A stretch of 64,000 nucleotides of DNA, taken from NCBI RefSeq assembly GCF_001552535.1, contig NZ_BCRJ01000074.1, positions 1 through 64,000 of the forward strand, given 5' to 3'. The notes below the pieces were generated by a model. The model made no database searches, was not told the DNA's origin, and saw nothing but the letters and a program-made list of their open reading frames with translations. Within the stretch, counting starts at the first letter, position 1. Each line of letters starts with the position of its first letter. The translations under genes and the position numbers were made by a program. Below are positions 50,828 to 59,543 of this stretch, piece after piece. The stretch is from Nocardioides jensenii JCM 1364 = NBRC 14755. GTDB taxonomy: Bacteria; Actinomycetota; Actinomycetes; Propionibacteriales; Nocardioidaceae.

Positions 50828-52432
50828 ATGCTGTCCGAACTGGCTGACAACGTCATCCATCGCCTCAACGTCGGCGACAGCCTCACGCGCACCGCAGCGC
50901 GGCACCCCCGGCGTACGGCCGTGGTGGATGGTGACCTCGAGCTCACCTACGACCACTTCAACGCGTGGGTCAACCGGGTCGCGAACGGGCTCACCGACCG
51001 CGGCTACGAACGCGGCGACGCCCTGGCGCTGGCGTCGGGCAACAGTGCGGAGTTCCTGGTCACCTACTACGCGTGCGCCAAGCTCGGCGTGGTCTGCGTG
51101 CCGATCAACCTGGGCTGGCAGCCACGCGAGGTGGCGCACGTGCTGAACCACTCGGGGGCCCGCGGGGTCGTCATCGAGTCGCAGCTGGTCGAGGCCATCG
51201 CACCGGCGGTTGCCGAGGCACCGTTCGTGACGGACGTGGTGATCGCTCGCGGGACGGCGGGCTCGTCGGCGGAGGCGCCCGGGGTGCTGGATGCCGCGTC
51301 GGCGCTCACCTTCGAGGAGCTCGCCGCCGACCGCGAGGACGAGCCGTCGGTCATCGTGGAGGATCGTGACCCGATCACCTACCTCTACACCAGCGGTACG
51401 ACGTCCGCACCCAAAGGTGTGGTCGGCAACCACACGTCGATCTATCTCGAGTCGATGAGCCTGGCGTTGGAGGCGAAGTTCGACGAGACCGACGTCTTCA
51501 TCGCGATGATGCCGATGTTCCACACGGCGCAGCTCAACTGTCACTGCACGGCGGCGGTGATGGTCGGCGCCGCGCTCCACATCCACCGCGGCTTCGACGC
51601 GGACCGGTTGCTCGCCGAGGTGCCGGCGTACGGCGTGACGCAGCTGTTCGGCCTGCCGATGATGTATCGCCAGCTGCTCGACCACCCCGAGATCGCGAAC
51701 ACCGACCTCTCGTCACTGCGCCGTGCCCTCTATGCGATGGCCCCGATGCCCGAGGCGCAGCTCAAGCGCTGCCTCGAGGTCTTCGGCTGCGACTTCTACC
51801 TGCTGTTCGGGCAGACCGAGATGAGCCCGACCGCGACGCTGTTCCGACCCGAGCACCAGCTGACCCACAACGGGGCGGCGGGGACGCCGGTGGTCAACGT
51901 GCAGGTGCAGATCATGGGTGACGACGGTGCCCTGCTGCCGCAGGGCGAGGTGGGCGAGATCGTCTATCGCGGGCCGCACACGATGACCGGCTACCTCGAC
52001 GACGCGGCGGCGACCGAGACCGCCTTCGCCCACGGCTGGTTCCACTCCGGTGACATCGGCCGGTTCGACGAGGACGGCATCCTCTGGTTCCAGGACCGCA
52101 AGAAGGACGTGATCAAGACCGGTGGGGAGAATGTCGCCTCGATCGAGGTGGAGAAGGCGATCTATGCCGCCGACCCGGCGGTGGCCGAGGTGGTCGTGGT
52201 CGGGCTGCCCCACGCGCATTGGACCGAGGCGATCACCGCCGTCGTGACACCCGCTCCCGGTCAGAGGATCGACCCCGACGAGCTGATCGCCAAGGTGAAG
52301 CAGCTGATCGACCCCTACAAGGCGCCGAAGTCCGTGATCGTGCTCGACGAGCTGCCGCGTACGTCGACCGGCAAGGTGCAGAAGAACGTCCTGCGACAGC
52401 AGCACGAGTCCCACTATGAAGGGCATGACTGA
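50828..52432 (+). CDS. AMP-forming acyl-CoA synthetase
   Basis: A 534-residue ANL-superfamily ligase. The P-loop is YLYTSGTTSAPKGV, the A5 motif is LLFGQTEMSPT, the hinge/A8 region is DIGRFDEDGILWFQDRKKD, and the catalytic Lys lies in RTSTGKVQKNVL. It makes acyl-CoA from a carboxylic acid, ATP and CoA. A strong ggagga site precedes the ATG. Medium- or long-chain acids are likely, by resemblance to FadD-type enzymes, but specificity is not readable. Two hairpin terminators follow. Confidence 0.92.
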   Translation: MLSELADNVIHRLNVGDSLTRTAARHPRRTAVVDGDLELTYDHFNAWVNRVANGLTDRGYERGDALALASGNSAEFLVTYYACAKLGVVCVPINLGWQPREVAHVLNHSGARGVVIESQLVEAIAPAVAEAPFVTDVVIARGTAGSSAEAPGVLDAASALTFEELAADREDEPSVIVEDRDPITYLYTSGTTSAPKGVVGNHTSIYLESMSLALEAKFDETDVFIAMMPMFHTAQLNCHCTAAVMVGAALHIHRGFDADRLLAEVPAYGVTQLFGLPMMYRQLLDHPEIANTDLSSLRRALYAMAPMPEAQLKRCLEVFGCDFYLLFGQTEMSPTATLFRPEHQLTHNGAAGTPVVNVQVQIMGDDGALLPQGEVGEIVYRGPHTMTGYLDDAAATETAFAHGWFHSGDIGRFDEDGILWFQDRKKDVIKTGGENVASIEVEKAIYAADPAVAEVVVVGLPHAHWTEAITAVVTPAPGQRIDPDELIAKVKQLIDPYKAPKSVIVLDELPRTSTGKVQKNVLRQQHESHYEGHD

Positions 52433-52534
52433 GCCCACCCCTCATCGACCGGCCCCTTCCTGGCGCTGGTCGTCGCATCACCGGGCAGCGCCCCCCTCCA
52501 CTCCCTGCGCTGCCCGGTGATCGCGGCAAGGAAG

Positions 52535-52572
52535 AGCGGCCCCCTCTCGTGCAAGGAGAGGGGGCCGCTTTC
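52535..52572. terminator. Bidirectional hairpin terminator
   Basis: Fourteen-base perfect arms (agcggccccctctc and its complement) with a 7-base loop. It lies about 100 bp after the acyl-CoA synthetase stop, between convergent genes. Confidence 0.8.
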
Positions 52573-52628
52573 ACGGCCGGGGTCTCCTGCGAGGCGAGCT
52601 GGCCCTGGGTCGCTGCCCACGAAAGCAC

Positions 52629-52665
52629 AGACCCGCTCGTCCCTGGCGGGGCGAGCGGGTCTTTG
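52629..52665. terminator. Second hairpin terminator
   Basis: Eleven-base arms (agacccgctcg and its complement), followed by ttt on the plus strand. On the other strand it lies about 50 bp beyond the cysN stop, so each converging unit has its own hairpin. Confidence 0.75.
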
Positions 52666-52668
52666 CCT

Positions 52669-52706
52669 TGGTTTCGAGACGGTCGCAGAGCGACCTCCTC
52701 AAACCG
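52669..52706. repeat. REP-like palindromic element
   Basis: ggtttcgagacggtcgcaga, then gcgacctcctcaaacc: inverted ends and an inner gacggtcgc/gcgacctc stem. It lies directly past the cysN stop codon. Confidence 0.6.
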
Positions 52707-52712
52707 GCAGTG

Positions 52713-54011
52713 CTAGCTGGCGTTGTTGATCATGCCGGCGCCGACGGTGACGCCGGTGGCCTCGTCGATCAGGATGAACGACCCGGTGGCGCGGTTCTTG
52801 GAGTACGGGTCGCACAGCAGCGGCACCGTGGTGCGCAGCTGGACGCGGCCGATCTCGTTGACGCCGAGCTCCTTGGTCTCCTGGTCGCGGTGCAGGGTGT
52901 TGACGTCGAGGCGGTACTGGACGTCCTTGACCATTGCGCGGCCGGTGCGGGTGGTGTGCTTGATGGCGAGCTTCTGGCGCGGACGCAGCGGCTCGGTGGT
53001 CATCCAGCAGACCATCGCGTCGATGTCCTGGCTCGGCTTCGGGGCGTTGTTGACCCGGGCGATCATGTCGCCGCGCGAGACGTCGACGTCGTCCTCGAGA
53101 CGCACGGTGACCGACATCGGCGGGAACGCCTGGTCGACCTCTTGGTCGAACAGGTCGATGCCGGCGATCTTGGAGGTCATGCCGCTGGGCAGCACGACGA
53201 CCTCGTCGCCCTTCTTCAGCACGCCACCGGCGACCATGCCGGCGTACCCGCGGTAGTCGTGGAACTCGTCCGACTTCGGACGGACGACGTACTGCACGGG
53301 GAAGCGGACGTCGACCAGGTCGCGGTCGGAGGCCACGTGCACGTGCTCGAGGTGGTGCATCAGCGTGGGTCCGGAGTACCAGCTCATGTTCTCGGAGCGG
53401 GTCACCACGTTGTCGCCCTGGAGCGCGGAGATCGGGATGATCTCGAGGTCCGGGATGTTCAGCTTGGTGGCGAAGGAGGTGAACTCCTTGTGGATGTTCT
53501 CGTAGATGTCCTGGTCGAAGTCGACCAGGTCCATCTTGTTCACCGCGAGCACGAGGTGGGGGACCCGCAGCAGCGACAGGATCACCGCGTGGCGACGGGA
53601 CTGCTCGGTCAGGCCCTGACGGGCGTCGACCAGCACCAGGCCGAGGTCGGCGGTGGAGGCACCGGTGACCATGTTGCGGGTGTACTGAACGTGACCCGGG
53701 GTGTCGGCGATGATGAACTTGCGGTTCGGCGTCGCGAAGTAGCGGTAGGCGACATCGATCGTGATGCCCTGCTCGCGCTCGGAGCGCAGACCGTCGGTCA
53801 GCAGCGCCAGGTCGGTGTAGTCGTAGCCCTTGGACTGCGAGGTGGACTCCACGGCCTCGAGCTGGTCCTCGAAGATCGACTTCGAGTCGAGCAGCAGGCG
53901 ACCGATCAGGGTCGACTTGCCGTCGTCGACCGAACCGGCGGTGGCGAAGCGGAGCAGGTCCATGTTCGGGTTGATCGCACCCGAGACGTGCTCGGTGGTC
54001 TCGTCAGCCAT
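52713..54011 (-). CDS. cysN: Sulfate adenylyltransferase GTPase subunit
   Basis: A 432-residue EF-Tu-like GTPase that drives ATP sulfurylase. The P-loop is G26-x4-GKS, DTPGHVQYTRNM is G3 and NKMDLVDF is G4; two beta-barrel domains follow. It is the stand-alone form: no APS-kinase domain is fused, and that activity is at 56426. It overlaps cysD by one base and is last in the minus-strand sulfate unit. Confidence 0.95.
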   Translation of the reverse strand: MADETTEHVSGAINPNMDLLRFATAGSVDDGKSTLIGRLLLDSKSIFEDQLEAVESTSQSKGYDYTDLALLTDGLRSEREQGITIDVAYRYFATPNRKFIIADTPGHVQYTRNMVTGASTADLGLVLVDARQGLTEQSRRHAVILSLLRVPHLVLAVNKMDLVDFDQDIYENIHKEFTSFATKLNIPDLEIIPISALQGDNVVTRSENMSWYSGPTLMHHLEHVHVASDRDLVDVRFPVQYVVRPKSDEFHDYRGYAGMVAGGVLKKGDEVVVLPSGMTSKIAGIDLFDQEVDQAFPPMSVTVRLEDDVDVSRGDMIARVNNAPKPSQDIDAMVCWMTTEPLRPRQKLAIKHTTRTGRAMVKDVQYRLDVNTLHRDQETKELGVNEIGRVQLRTTVPLLCDPYSKNRATGSFILIDEATGVTVGAGMINNAS

Positions 54012-54940
54012 CAGAAGTAGCCTTCCTTCTTGCGGTCTTCCATGGCTGCCTCGGAGAAGCGGTCATCACCACGGGTGGCGCCACGCTCGGTGACCCGGGC
54101 GATGGCGATCTCGTCAATGATCTCGGCGGTCGTCGCGGCAGGCGACTCGACGCAGCCGGTCAGCGTCATGTCGCCCACGGTGCGGAAGCGGACCGTCTTG
54201 GTCTCGATCTTCTCGCTGCCCTTGGGCTGGACGGCGTCACTGGCGGAGAGCAGCATCCCGTCGCGCTCGATGACGTCGCGCTCGTGCGAGAAGTAGATCG
54301 AGGGGATCTCGATCTTCTCGCGGTCGATGTAGTGCCAGATGTCGAGCTCGGTCCAGTTGGAGAGCGGGAAGATGCGCATGTGCTCGCCCTCGTGGATGCG
54401 CCCGTTGTAGAGGCTCCACAGCTCGGGACGCTGCATCTTGGGGTCCCACTGGCCGAACTCGTCGCGGTGGGAGTAGACGCGCTCCTTGGCGCGGGCCTTC
54501 TCCTCGTCGCGTCGGCCACCACCGAAGGCGGCGGTGAAGCCCTCCTCCTCGATGGCGTTGAGCAGGGTGCCGATCTGCATGCGGTTGCGGCTGGTCTTGC
54601 CGTCGTCGACGATCACGCCGTTCTTGATCGCGTCATCGACGCTGGCGACGACCATGCGCACGCCGAGACGGTTCACCCAGTTGTCGCGGGTGGACAGCAC
54701 CTCGGGGAAGTCGAAGCCCGTGTCGACCTGGAGCATCGGGAACGGGATCTTCGCGGGGTAGAACGCCTTCTCCGCCAGGCGGAGCATGACTATCGAGTCC
54801 TTGCCCCCGGAGAACATGAGGACGGGCTTCTCGAACTCCGACGCCACCTCACGGAAGATGTGGATTGACTCCGCCTCCAGCTGGTCGAGCTGACTCAGCT
54901 GATAGTCGGCGTGAGTCGCGGCCTTGACCGGCTCTGCCAT
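54011..54940 (-). CDS. cysD: Sulfate adenylyltransferase catalytic subunit
   Basis: A 309-residue PAPS-reductase-fold ATP sulfurylase subunit. FSGGKDSIVML is the PP-loop near residue 46, GGRRDEEKARAKER follows near 155, and the end KKEGYF is typical. It makes adenylylsulfate with CysN. ATG 54940 matches the family start; the nearest aggag-like site lies farther upstream than usual. TauE/SafE and cysC genes precede it in the same direction. Confidence 0.95.
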   Translation of the reverse strand: MAEPVKAATHADYQLSQLDQLEAESIHIFREVASEFEKPVLMFSGGKDSIVMLRLAEKAFYPAKIPFPMLQVDTGFDFPEVLSTRDNWVNRLGVRMVVASVDDAIKNGVIVDDGKTSRNRMQIGTLLNAIEEEGFTAAFGGGRRDEEKARAKERVYSHRDEFGQWDPKMQRPELWSLYNGRIHEGEHMRIFPLSNWTELDIWHYIDREKIEIPSIYFSHERDVIERDGMLLSASDAVQPKGSEKIETKTVRFRTVGDMTLTGCVESPAATTAEIIDEIAIARVTERGATRGDDRFSEAAMEDRKKEGYF

Positions 54941-55007
54941 TTGTTTGGGACCTCTCCTCTTGGGACAGCAGCCGACATCGTATCGGTCGACCGCCCGTGA
55001 GTCTCTT

Positions 55008-56072
55008 TCAGTCGTTCTTCGTGGATTTCTGGGCATGATCGGGCCCACTGTCGGCCGAGCTGTCGGTCGAGCTGTCGGTCGAGCTGTCGGTCGAGGTGCC
55101 GGCCGAGCTGTCGGTCGAGGTGCCGGCCGAGCTGTCGGTCGAGCCGTGGTTGGGCAGGCGCCAGGCGCCGGAGTTGTTGTCGAAGGCCGGCAACCCGCGG
55201 GTCTGACGCACGAAACCCCAGGCCAGCGGGCCGAGCAGGAGCATGCCTGCGCCCATGATGCCGACCAGCTCGGGTGGTACGCCGAGCAGCTTGAGGCCGG
55301 TGAGGCTGAGCACGATCACGATGCCGCGGCGGATCACCGACTGGCTGACCCAGTGCGCGATGCGGGCGCCGAGGAAGGTGCCGGGGATGCCGCCGACCAG
55401 CAGCGGGATCAGGATCTCCCAGTCGACCCCGGAGACCAGCACGTGGCCGATCGCGGCGGCCAGCACCAGGGGCACTGCCTGCACCAGGTCGGTGCCGACC
55501 AGCTTCACCGCGCTCAGCGTGGGATAGAGCAGCAGCAGCGCGACCATGATCAGCGAGCCCGAGCCGACCGACGTCACGCCGACCAGCAGGCCGCCGAACA
55601 TGCCGACCAGCAGGGTCGGGAGCGGCTTGATCGTGATCTGCTCACTGGGCGCCTCGTTGCCGCTGGTGACCTGGCGCAGCTGGATGTACATCCGGAACGT
55701 GTAGGTCGCCGCGGTGAACATCAGCGCGCAGCCGATCGCGGTCTTCACGAACTCTTCCTGCTCGTGGGCCGCGCCGAAGTGGTCGATGATGAAGGCGCCG
55801 GCGAAGGCGAACGGCACGCTGCCGATGATGAGGTACGTCGCCAGCTTGAGGTTCGGACTGCCGTGGCGCCAGTGCACGCCCGCGCCGACCGACTTGGTCA
55901 CCGAGGCGCTGACCAGGTCGTTGGCCACGGCCGCCGTGGGGTTGATGCCCAGGAAGATCAGCGCCGGCGTCATCAGCGCACCGCCGCCCATGCCGGTCAG
56001 CCCGACGACGATGCCCACGCCGAAGGACACGAAGAGGACAGCGAGGGCTGCGGTGGTGAACACGTCAGGCAT
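55008..56072 (-). CDS. TauE/SafE-family membrane transporter
   Basis: A 354-residue protein with about eight membrane helices and the GLTGMGGGALMTP motif near residue 27, repeated in the second half as GVTSVGSGSLIMV. Members carry sulfite, sulfonates or sulfate. Placement between cysC and cysD supports sulfate or sulfite movement for assimilation. The last 50 residues are an unusual cytosolic Thr-Asp-Ser-Ser repeat tail encoded by 12-bp units. Confidence 0.87.
   Translation of the reverse strand: MPDVFTTAALAVLFVSFGVGIVVGLTGMGGGALMTPALIFLGINPTAAVANDLVSASVTKSVGAGVHWRHGSPNLKLATYLIIGSVPFAFAGAFIIDHFGAAHEQEEFVKTAIGCALMFTAATYTFRMYIQLRQVTSGNEAPSEQITIKPLPTLLVGMFGGLLVGVTSVGSGSLIMVALLLLYPTLSAVKLVGTDLVQAVPLVLAAAIGHVLVSGVDWEILIPLLVGGIPGTFLGARIAHWVSQSVIRRGIVIVLSLTGLKLLGVPPELVGIMGAGMLLLGPLAWGFVRQTRGLPAFDNNSGAWRLPNHGSTDSSAGTSTDSSAGTSTDSSTDSSTDSSADSGPDHAQKSTKND
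55049..55143 (-). repeat. 12-bp tandem repeat in transporter tail
   Basis: About eight units of gagctgtcggtc or gaggtgccggcc. Read on the minus strand they encode an alternating Thr-Asp-Ser-Ser / Ala-Gly-Thr-Ser run. Copy number probably varies between strains. Confidence 0.8.
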
Positions 56073-56425
56073 GCAGGTCCTTGGCTTGGGTGCGCTTGGT
56101 CGTCGTCCGCTTAGTCGAGTGTGCCGATAGAACTAGACGGTTCGGCTCCGGTGAGCGTAATAGGTAACGCCGATCATGGCGCAATCCGTCCACGAGCGTG
56201 GCCGACCCACCGAAGTGGGCGACGGTCGAGGGCTCTCGCGCCGGTGTCGGCGCGGTCTCACGCACGGTCGGCGACTTCCCCTTCATTGGAGAGCGTTGGT
56301 ACCTTGTCCCGCAGTGGAAGCGGCCCCTGGTCGCCTTCGCTCGTCTCTCAACCGGGCTGTCACCTTGCGTTGAGCACGAGGAGCCCCCTCCCGTTTCGGG
56401 AGGGGGCTCCTGACGTCTCATCGCC
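56073..56425. other. Intergenic region between cysC and the TauE/SafE gene, with terminator
   Basis: 353 bp. At 56379-56411 is a perfect 14-base-arm hairpin (aggagccccctccc, loop gtttc), the likely cysC terminator. Toward the transporter gene, TTGCGC and TATTAC on the minus strand (56184-56157) form a weak promoter candidate. I see no gene. Confidence 0.6.
56379..56411 (-). terminator. Hairpin terminator after cysC
   Basis: Perfect 14-base arms with a 5-base loop, beginning 15 bp past the cysC stop. Confidence 0.8.
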
Positions 56426-57652
56426 TCAGAGGTCGAGCAGGCCTTCCTTGCGCAGCGTGTCGAGCACGTCGTCGAGGGCCTCCTCGATCGTGCGACCGGT
56501 CGTGTCGACACGGACGTCGGCGTCCTCAGGGACGTCGTACGGGCTGGAGATGCCGGTGAACTCGGGGATCACGCCGGCGCGCGCCTTGGCGTAGAGCCCC
56601 TTGCGGTCGCGGCGCTCACACTCCTCGAGCGGGGTCGCGACGTGGATCAGGAAGAACTCGCCGCCGGCCGCGTCGACCATCGCCCGGACCTGCTGGCGGG
56701 TCTCGTCGAACGGCGCGATCGGCGAGCAGATCGCCACCCCGCCGTGACGGGAGATCTCCGCGCCCACCCAGCCGATGCGGCGGATGTTGGTCTCGCGGTC
56801 CTCCTTGGAGAACGTGAGGCCCGCCGACAGGTTGCGGCGTACGACGTCACCGTCCAGTGAGGTGACCGTACGACGACCCTGCTCGAGGAGCTTGTCCTGG
56901 AGGGCCCGGGCGATCGTTGACTTGCCGCTGCCGGAGAGACCGGTGAAGAAGAGGACGAGCCCGCGTTCGTCCGGGGCGGGCCGGTCGAAGTCGACGATCT
57001 CCTGGATCTCGGCAGGGTGTGCATTCGTTGGCCCAGTAGGACCCTCTGCGCCCGAGTCGAGACTCGAGGGCAGCGCGAAGATCGGGTCACCGGCCGCGAA
57101 GTGCGCCACCACCTGCGTGCCGAGCAGGTGGTCGGCAGAGGGGTCGTCGTGGGAGGGCAGCGGAACGGCCACGACGGAGGCGTCCGGCAGCAACGACGAG
57201 GCGGCCAGGGTGGCCCGGATCAGGCCGACCGGGCTGAGGTCGTCCGGCGTGCCGGCGCCGACCAGGGCCAGGAACACGATGGGACCGGAGGGCAGCGAGT
57301 CGAGCTCGGCCTGGGTCAGCGCGTCGGTCACCGGCACGAACGTCGCGCCGGCGTACGTCTCACGCACGTCGCCGGGGGAGAGGTAGAGACGCCGGAACGG
57401 ACCGTACTGCGCGTGGGTCAGGTGCCTGACGCTGCCGTCCGCAGTGACGCTGGCCAACGGCAGGCCCTCGGGGTCGACCAGCTCGACCTCCGCGGCGTCG
57501 GCCAGCTCGTCGGGGAGCGCGAGGCGCACCGGGGAGCCGGGTTCGTTGAAACCGGTCAGCGGCGAGTAGGCGCCGGTGACCAGCAGTTCGAGGTCGTCCA
57601 GCTCGCGCTGGGTCGGGCAGTGCTGCGGGACGGGCTGCTGAGGAGTCGACAC
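56426..57652 (-). CDS. cysC: Adenylylsulfate kinase with N-terminal Sat-like domain
   Basis: A 408-residue protein. The C-terminal part (about 225-400) is a complete APS kinase: FTGLSGSGKST Walker A, DGDVVRRNLSAGL, and GLYAKARAG for APS binding. The N-terminal part (about 10-205) resembles the PUA-like and part of the catalytic domain of single-chain ATP sulfurylases (LVTGAYSPLTGF, then VFLALVGAG). It lacks the full nucleotide-binding motifs, so it is probably regulatory. Making APS is left to CysDN. GTG 57652 gives the best start. Confidence 0.88.
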   Translation of the reverse strand: MSTPQQPVPQHCPTQRELDDLELLVTGAYSPLTGFNEPGSPVRLALPDELADAAEVELVDPEGLPLASVTADGSVRHLTHAQYGPFRRLYLSPGDVRETYAGATFVPVTDALTQAELDSLPSGPIVFLALVGAGTPDDLSPVGLIRATLAASSLLPDASVVAVPLPSHDDPSADHLLGTQVVAHFAAGDPIFALPSSLDSGAEGPTGPTNAHPAEIQEIVDFDRPAPDERGLVLFFTGLSGSGKSTIARALQDKLLEQGRRTVTSLDGDVVRRNLSAGLTFSKEDRETNIRRIGWVGAEISRHGGVAICSPIAPFDETRQQVRAMVDAAGGEFFLIHVATPLEECERRDRKGLYAKARAGVIPEFTGISSPYDVPEDADVRVDTTGRTIEEALDDVLDTLRKEGLLDL

Positions 57653-57678
57653 GGCGGCAATCCTGCCACCCGTCACCG

Positions 57679-59484
57679 TCAGCGTGCGTCGAGGATGCGG
57701 GTGAGGTCGGCATCGAGGTCGGTGAACACCCGCCGCACCCGGGCCTGCATGGCCGTCGGCCTCGGCGCATCGTCGCGCAACCCGGAGGACTGGTAGTGCA
57801 CGATCACCACCACGTTCCTGCGCCGGGCGATCAGCCGACTCGTGAACGTGTCGCCGGTGGCCTGCGTCGCCTGCCAGGCCTCGTCGCCGAGACCGTCGAC
57901 CGGCTTCATCGCCGCCACGAAGTTGGCGATCTTCTGTTTCTTCCACGCCTGCACCTGCCGGGTCGCGGCGCCCGGGTCCACCTCCGAGATCGGGAAGATC
58001 TCCACGTACATGGTCTTGTCGTGGTCGTCGGGGCGCGCGGTCTCGCGCCATCGGCACCCGGACGGTCTCGGCAGGTCGGTCCGGAAGCCGAGGGCCTCGA
58101 TCGTGGTGTCCGTGATCGCCAGGCAGGAGTCGACCACGTCGACGTTGGTCAGGTCGTCCTCCGCCCATACCCTGCCGCTGCCGGGCTCGGGGTAGGCGGG
58201 CATCGGCTCGTCACCGGTCTGCGGCAGGTCGTACGCCGTGAGCGTGGAGCCGTCGTGGACGTAGAGGTTCTTCTCGTCCCAGGAGAACAGGGCATGGCTC
58301 CCGGTGGTGGTCAGGCGGATCCGACCCAGGGCCTTCGTGACGTCGGGAGCGGCGGGGTCGATGACGCCGATCCAGAACTCGGCGCCAGCCCTCGAGTAGC
58401 CGTCCCCGGAGGTCGGCCCCGGCAGCACACCCTCGATCGTGAGGATCTGCTCACCGCGCCGCCCCACCACCTCCGGCGTCAGGTCCGGGTCCTGGCGCCA
58501 GATCCTCTCGCCGGTCGTGACGTCGAAGGCCATCAAGGGGTTGCCGTACGTCGATCCGAAGCCGTAGGAGACGACCAAACGGTCGCCGAACGTGCCCAGG
58601 AGGGTCGGGAAGGAGTCACTGTTCTCGTAGGCCACGAAGTTGCGGGCCCGACCGCGGTCGTCGTACCGCCGGTACAGGCGGTGGCCTCCCGGCAGCGACA
58701 GATCGAGCACGAGCGGCGTGGTCGAGACGATGGTTCGAACCTCTGCCTCATCGTCGTTGGGTCGGCTCCACAGCAGGTGTCCCCGATCGTCGTACGCCTC
58801 GAGGGTGTCGGCGCCGGTCTCGGGGTCGGTCCGGGAGGCGACCAGCAGGGCGTTGCGCGCCGCCACCTGGTCGTAGCAGCCGTCGCGAGGCTCGAGGGGC
58901 GAGCGCCGGGCGGCACCGGTGCGGACGTCGTAGATCAGGAACAGTCCGCACGTCGGGGCCAGCGTGACGCTGGTGTCGGTGACGTTGGGCCTCGCCTCGC
59001 CGCTGAAGTAGGCCGTGTCGTGGAAGGTGCTGGTGGCCTTCAGCGTGCGGTGCCAGAGCAGCTTGCCGGTGGCCGCGTCGAGGGCTCCGATGCTGCCCGT
59101 GCACGTGGCGCCGTGGGAGAACATCAGCGCCGCGCTGCCGTTGCGGTTGGTGGTCTCGGACGCGGCGCACACCTGCCCCAGGGCGGCCGGGAAGGTCAGG
59201 CTCCACAGGGTGTGGCCGTCCTCCTGGTCGAAGGCGGTGGCGCCGTTCTCGCCGAGCACGACGATCCGGTTGGCGACTCGCCACGTGGTCAGCGTTCCTT
59301 CGGGGTGGAAGGTGAACCGGGTGTCCCGGTAGGGGTCCTGGGCCTCGTCCGAGCTCCAGGCGGCTTGGATCTCAGTGGGCCGTTCTGTCGCGTCCGGCTT
59401 CGCTTCGGCCTCGACGTCGTCGGTGCAGGCCGCGACGGGGAGGAGCAGGACGGCGGCAAGAGCCGCGGCGAGGTGACGTTTCAC
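57679..59484 (-). CDS. Lipoprotein with PQQ-like beta-propeller repeats
   Basis: A 601-residue extracytoplasmic lipoprotein: GTG start, signal peptide, lipobox VAAC (Cys20). Repeated blades contain AFDQEDGHTLWSL, ALDAATGKLLWHR, AYDDRGHLLWS and AFDVTTGERIWR, typical of WD/PQQ-like propellers. No catalytic residues are evident; such proteins are often scaffolds or sensors. A separate C-terminal domain of about 150 residues follows. It is divergent from asparaginase and 26 bp from cysC. Confidence 0.75.
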   Translation of the reverse strand: MKRHLAAALAAVLLLPVAACTDDVEAEAKPDATERPTEIQAAWSSDEAQDPYRDTRFTFHPEGTLTTWRVANRIVVLGENGATAFDQEDGHTLWSLTFPAALGQVCAASETTNRNGSAALMFSHGATCTGSIGALDAATGKLLWHRTLKATSTFHDTAYFSGEARPNVTDTSVTLAPTCGLFLIYDVRTGAARRSPLEPRDGCYDQVAARNALLVASRTDPETGADTLEAYDDRGHLLWSRPNDDEAEVRTIVSTTPLVLDLSLPGGHRLYRRYDDRGRARNFVAYENSDSFPTLLGTFGDRLVVSYGFGSTYGNPLMAFDVTTGERIWRQDPDLTPEVVGRRGEQILTIEGVLPGPTSGDGYSRAGAEFWIGVIDPAAPDVTKALGRIRLTTTGSHALFSWDEKNLYVHDGSTLTAYDLPQTGDEPMPAYPEPGSGRVWAEDDLTNVDVVDSCLAITDTTIEALGFRTDLPRPSGCRWRETARPDDHDKTMYVEIFPISEVDPGAATRQVQAWKKQKIANFVAAMKPVDGLGDEAWQATQATGDTFTSRLIARRRNVVVIVHYQSSGLRDDAPRPTAMQARVRRVFTDLDADLTRILDAR

Positions 59485-59543
59485 GACTCTGTTCTCCCCG
59501 GGCGGATCCCGGACCAAACGCCCACCGCGATAGCGTCGGCGCC

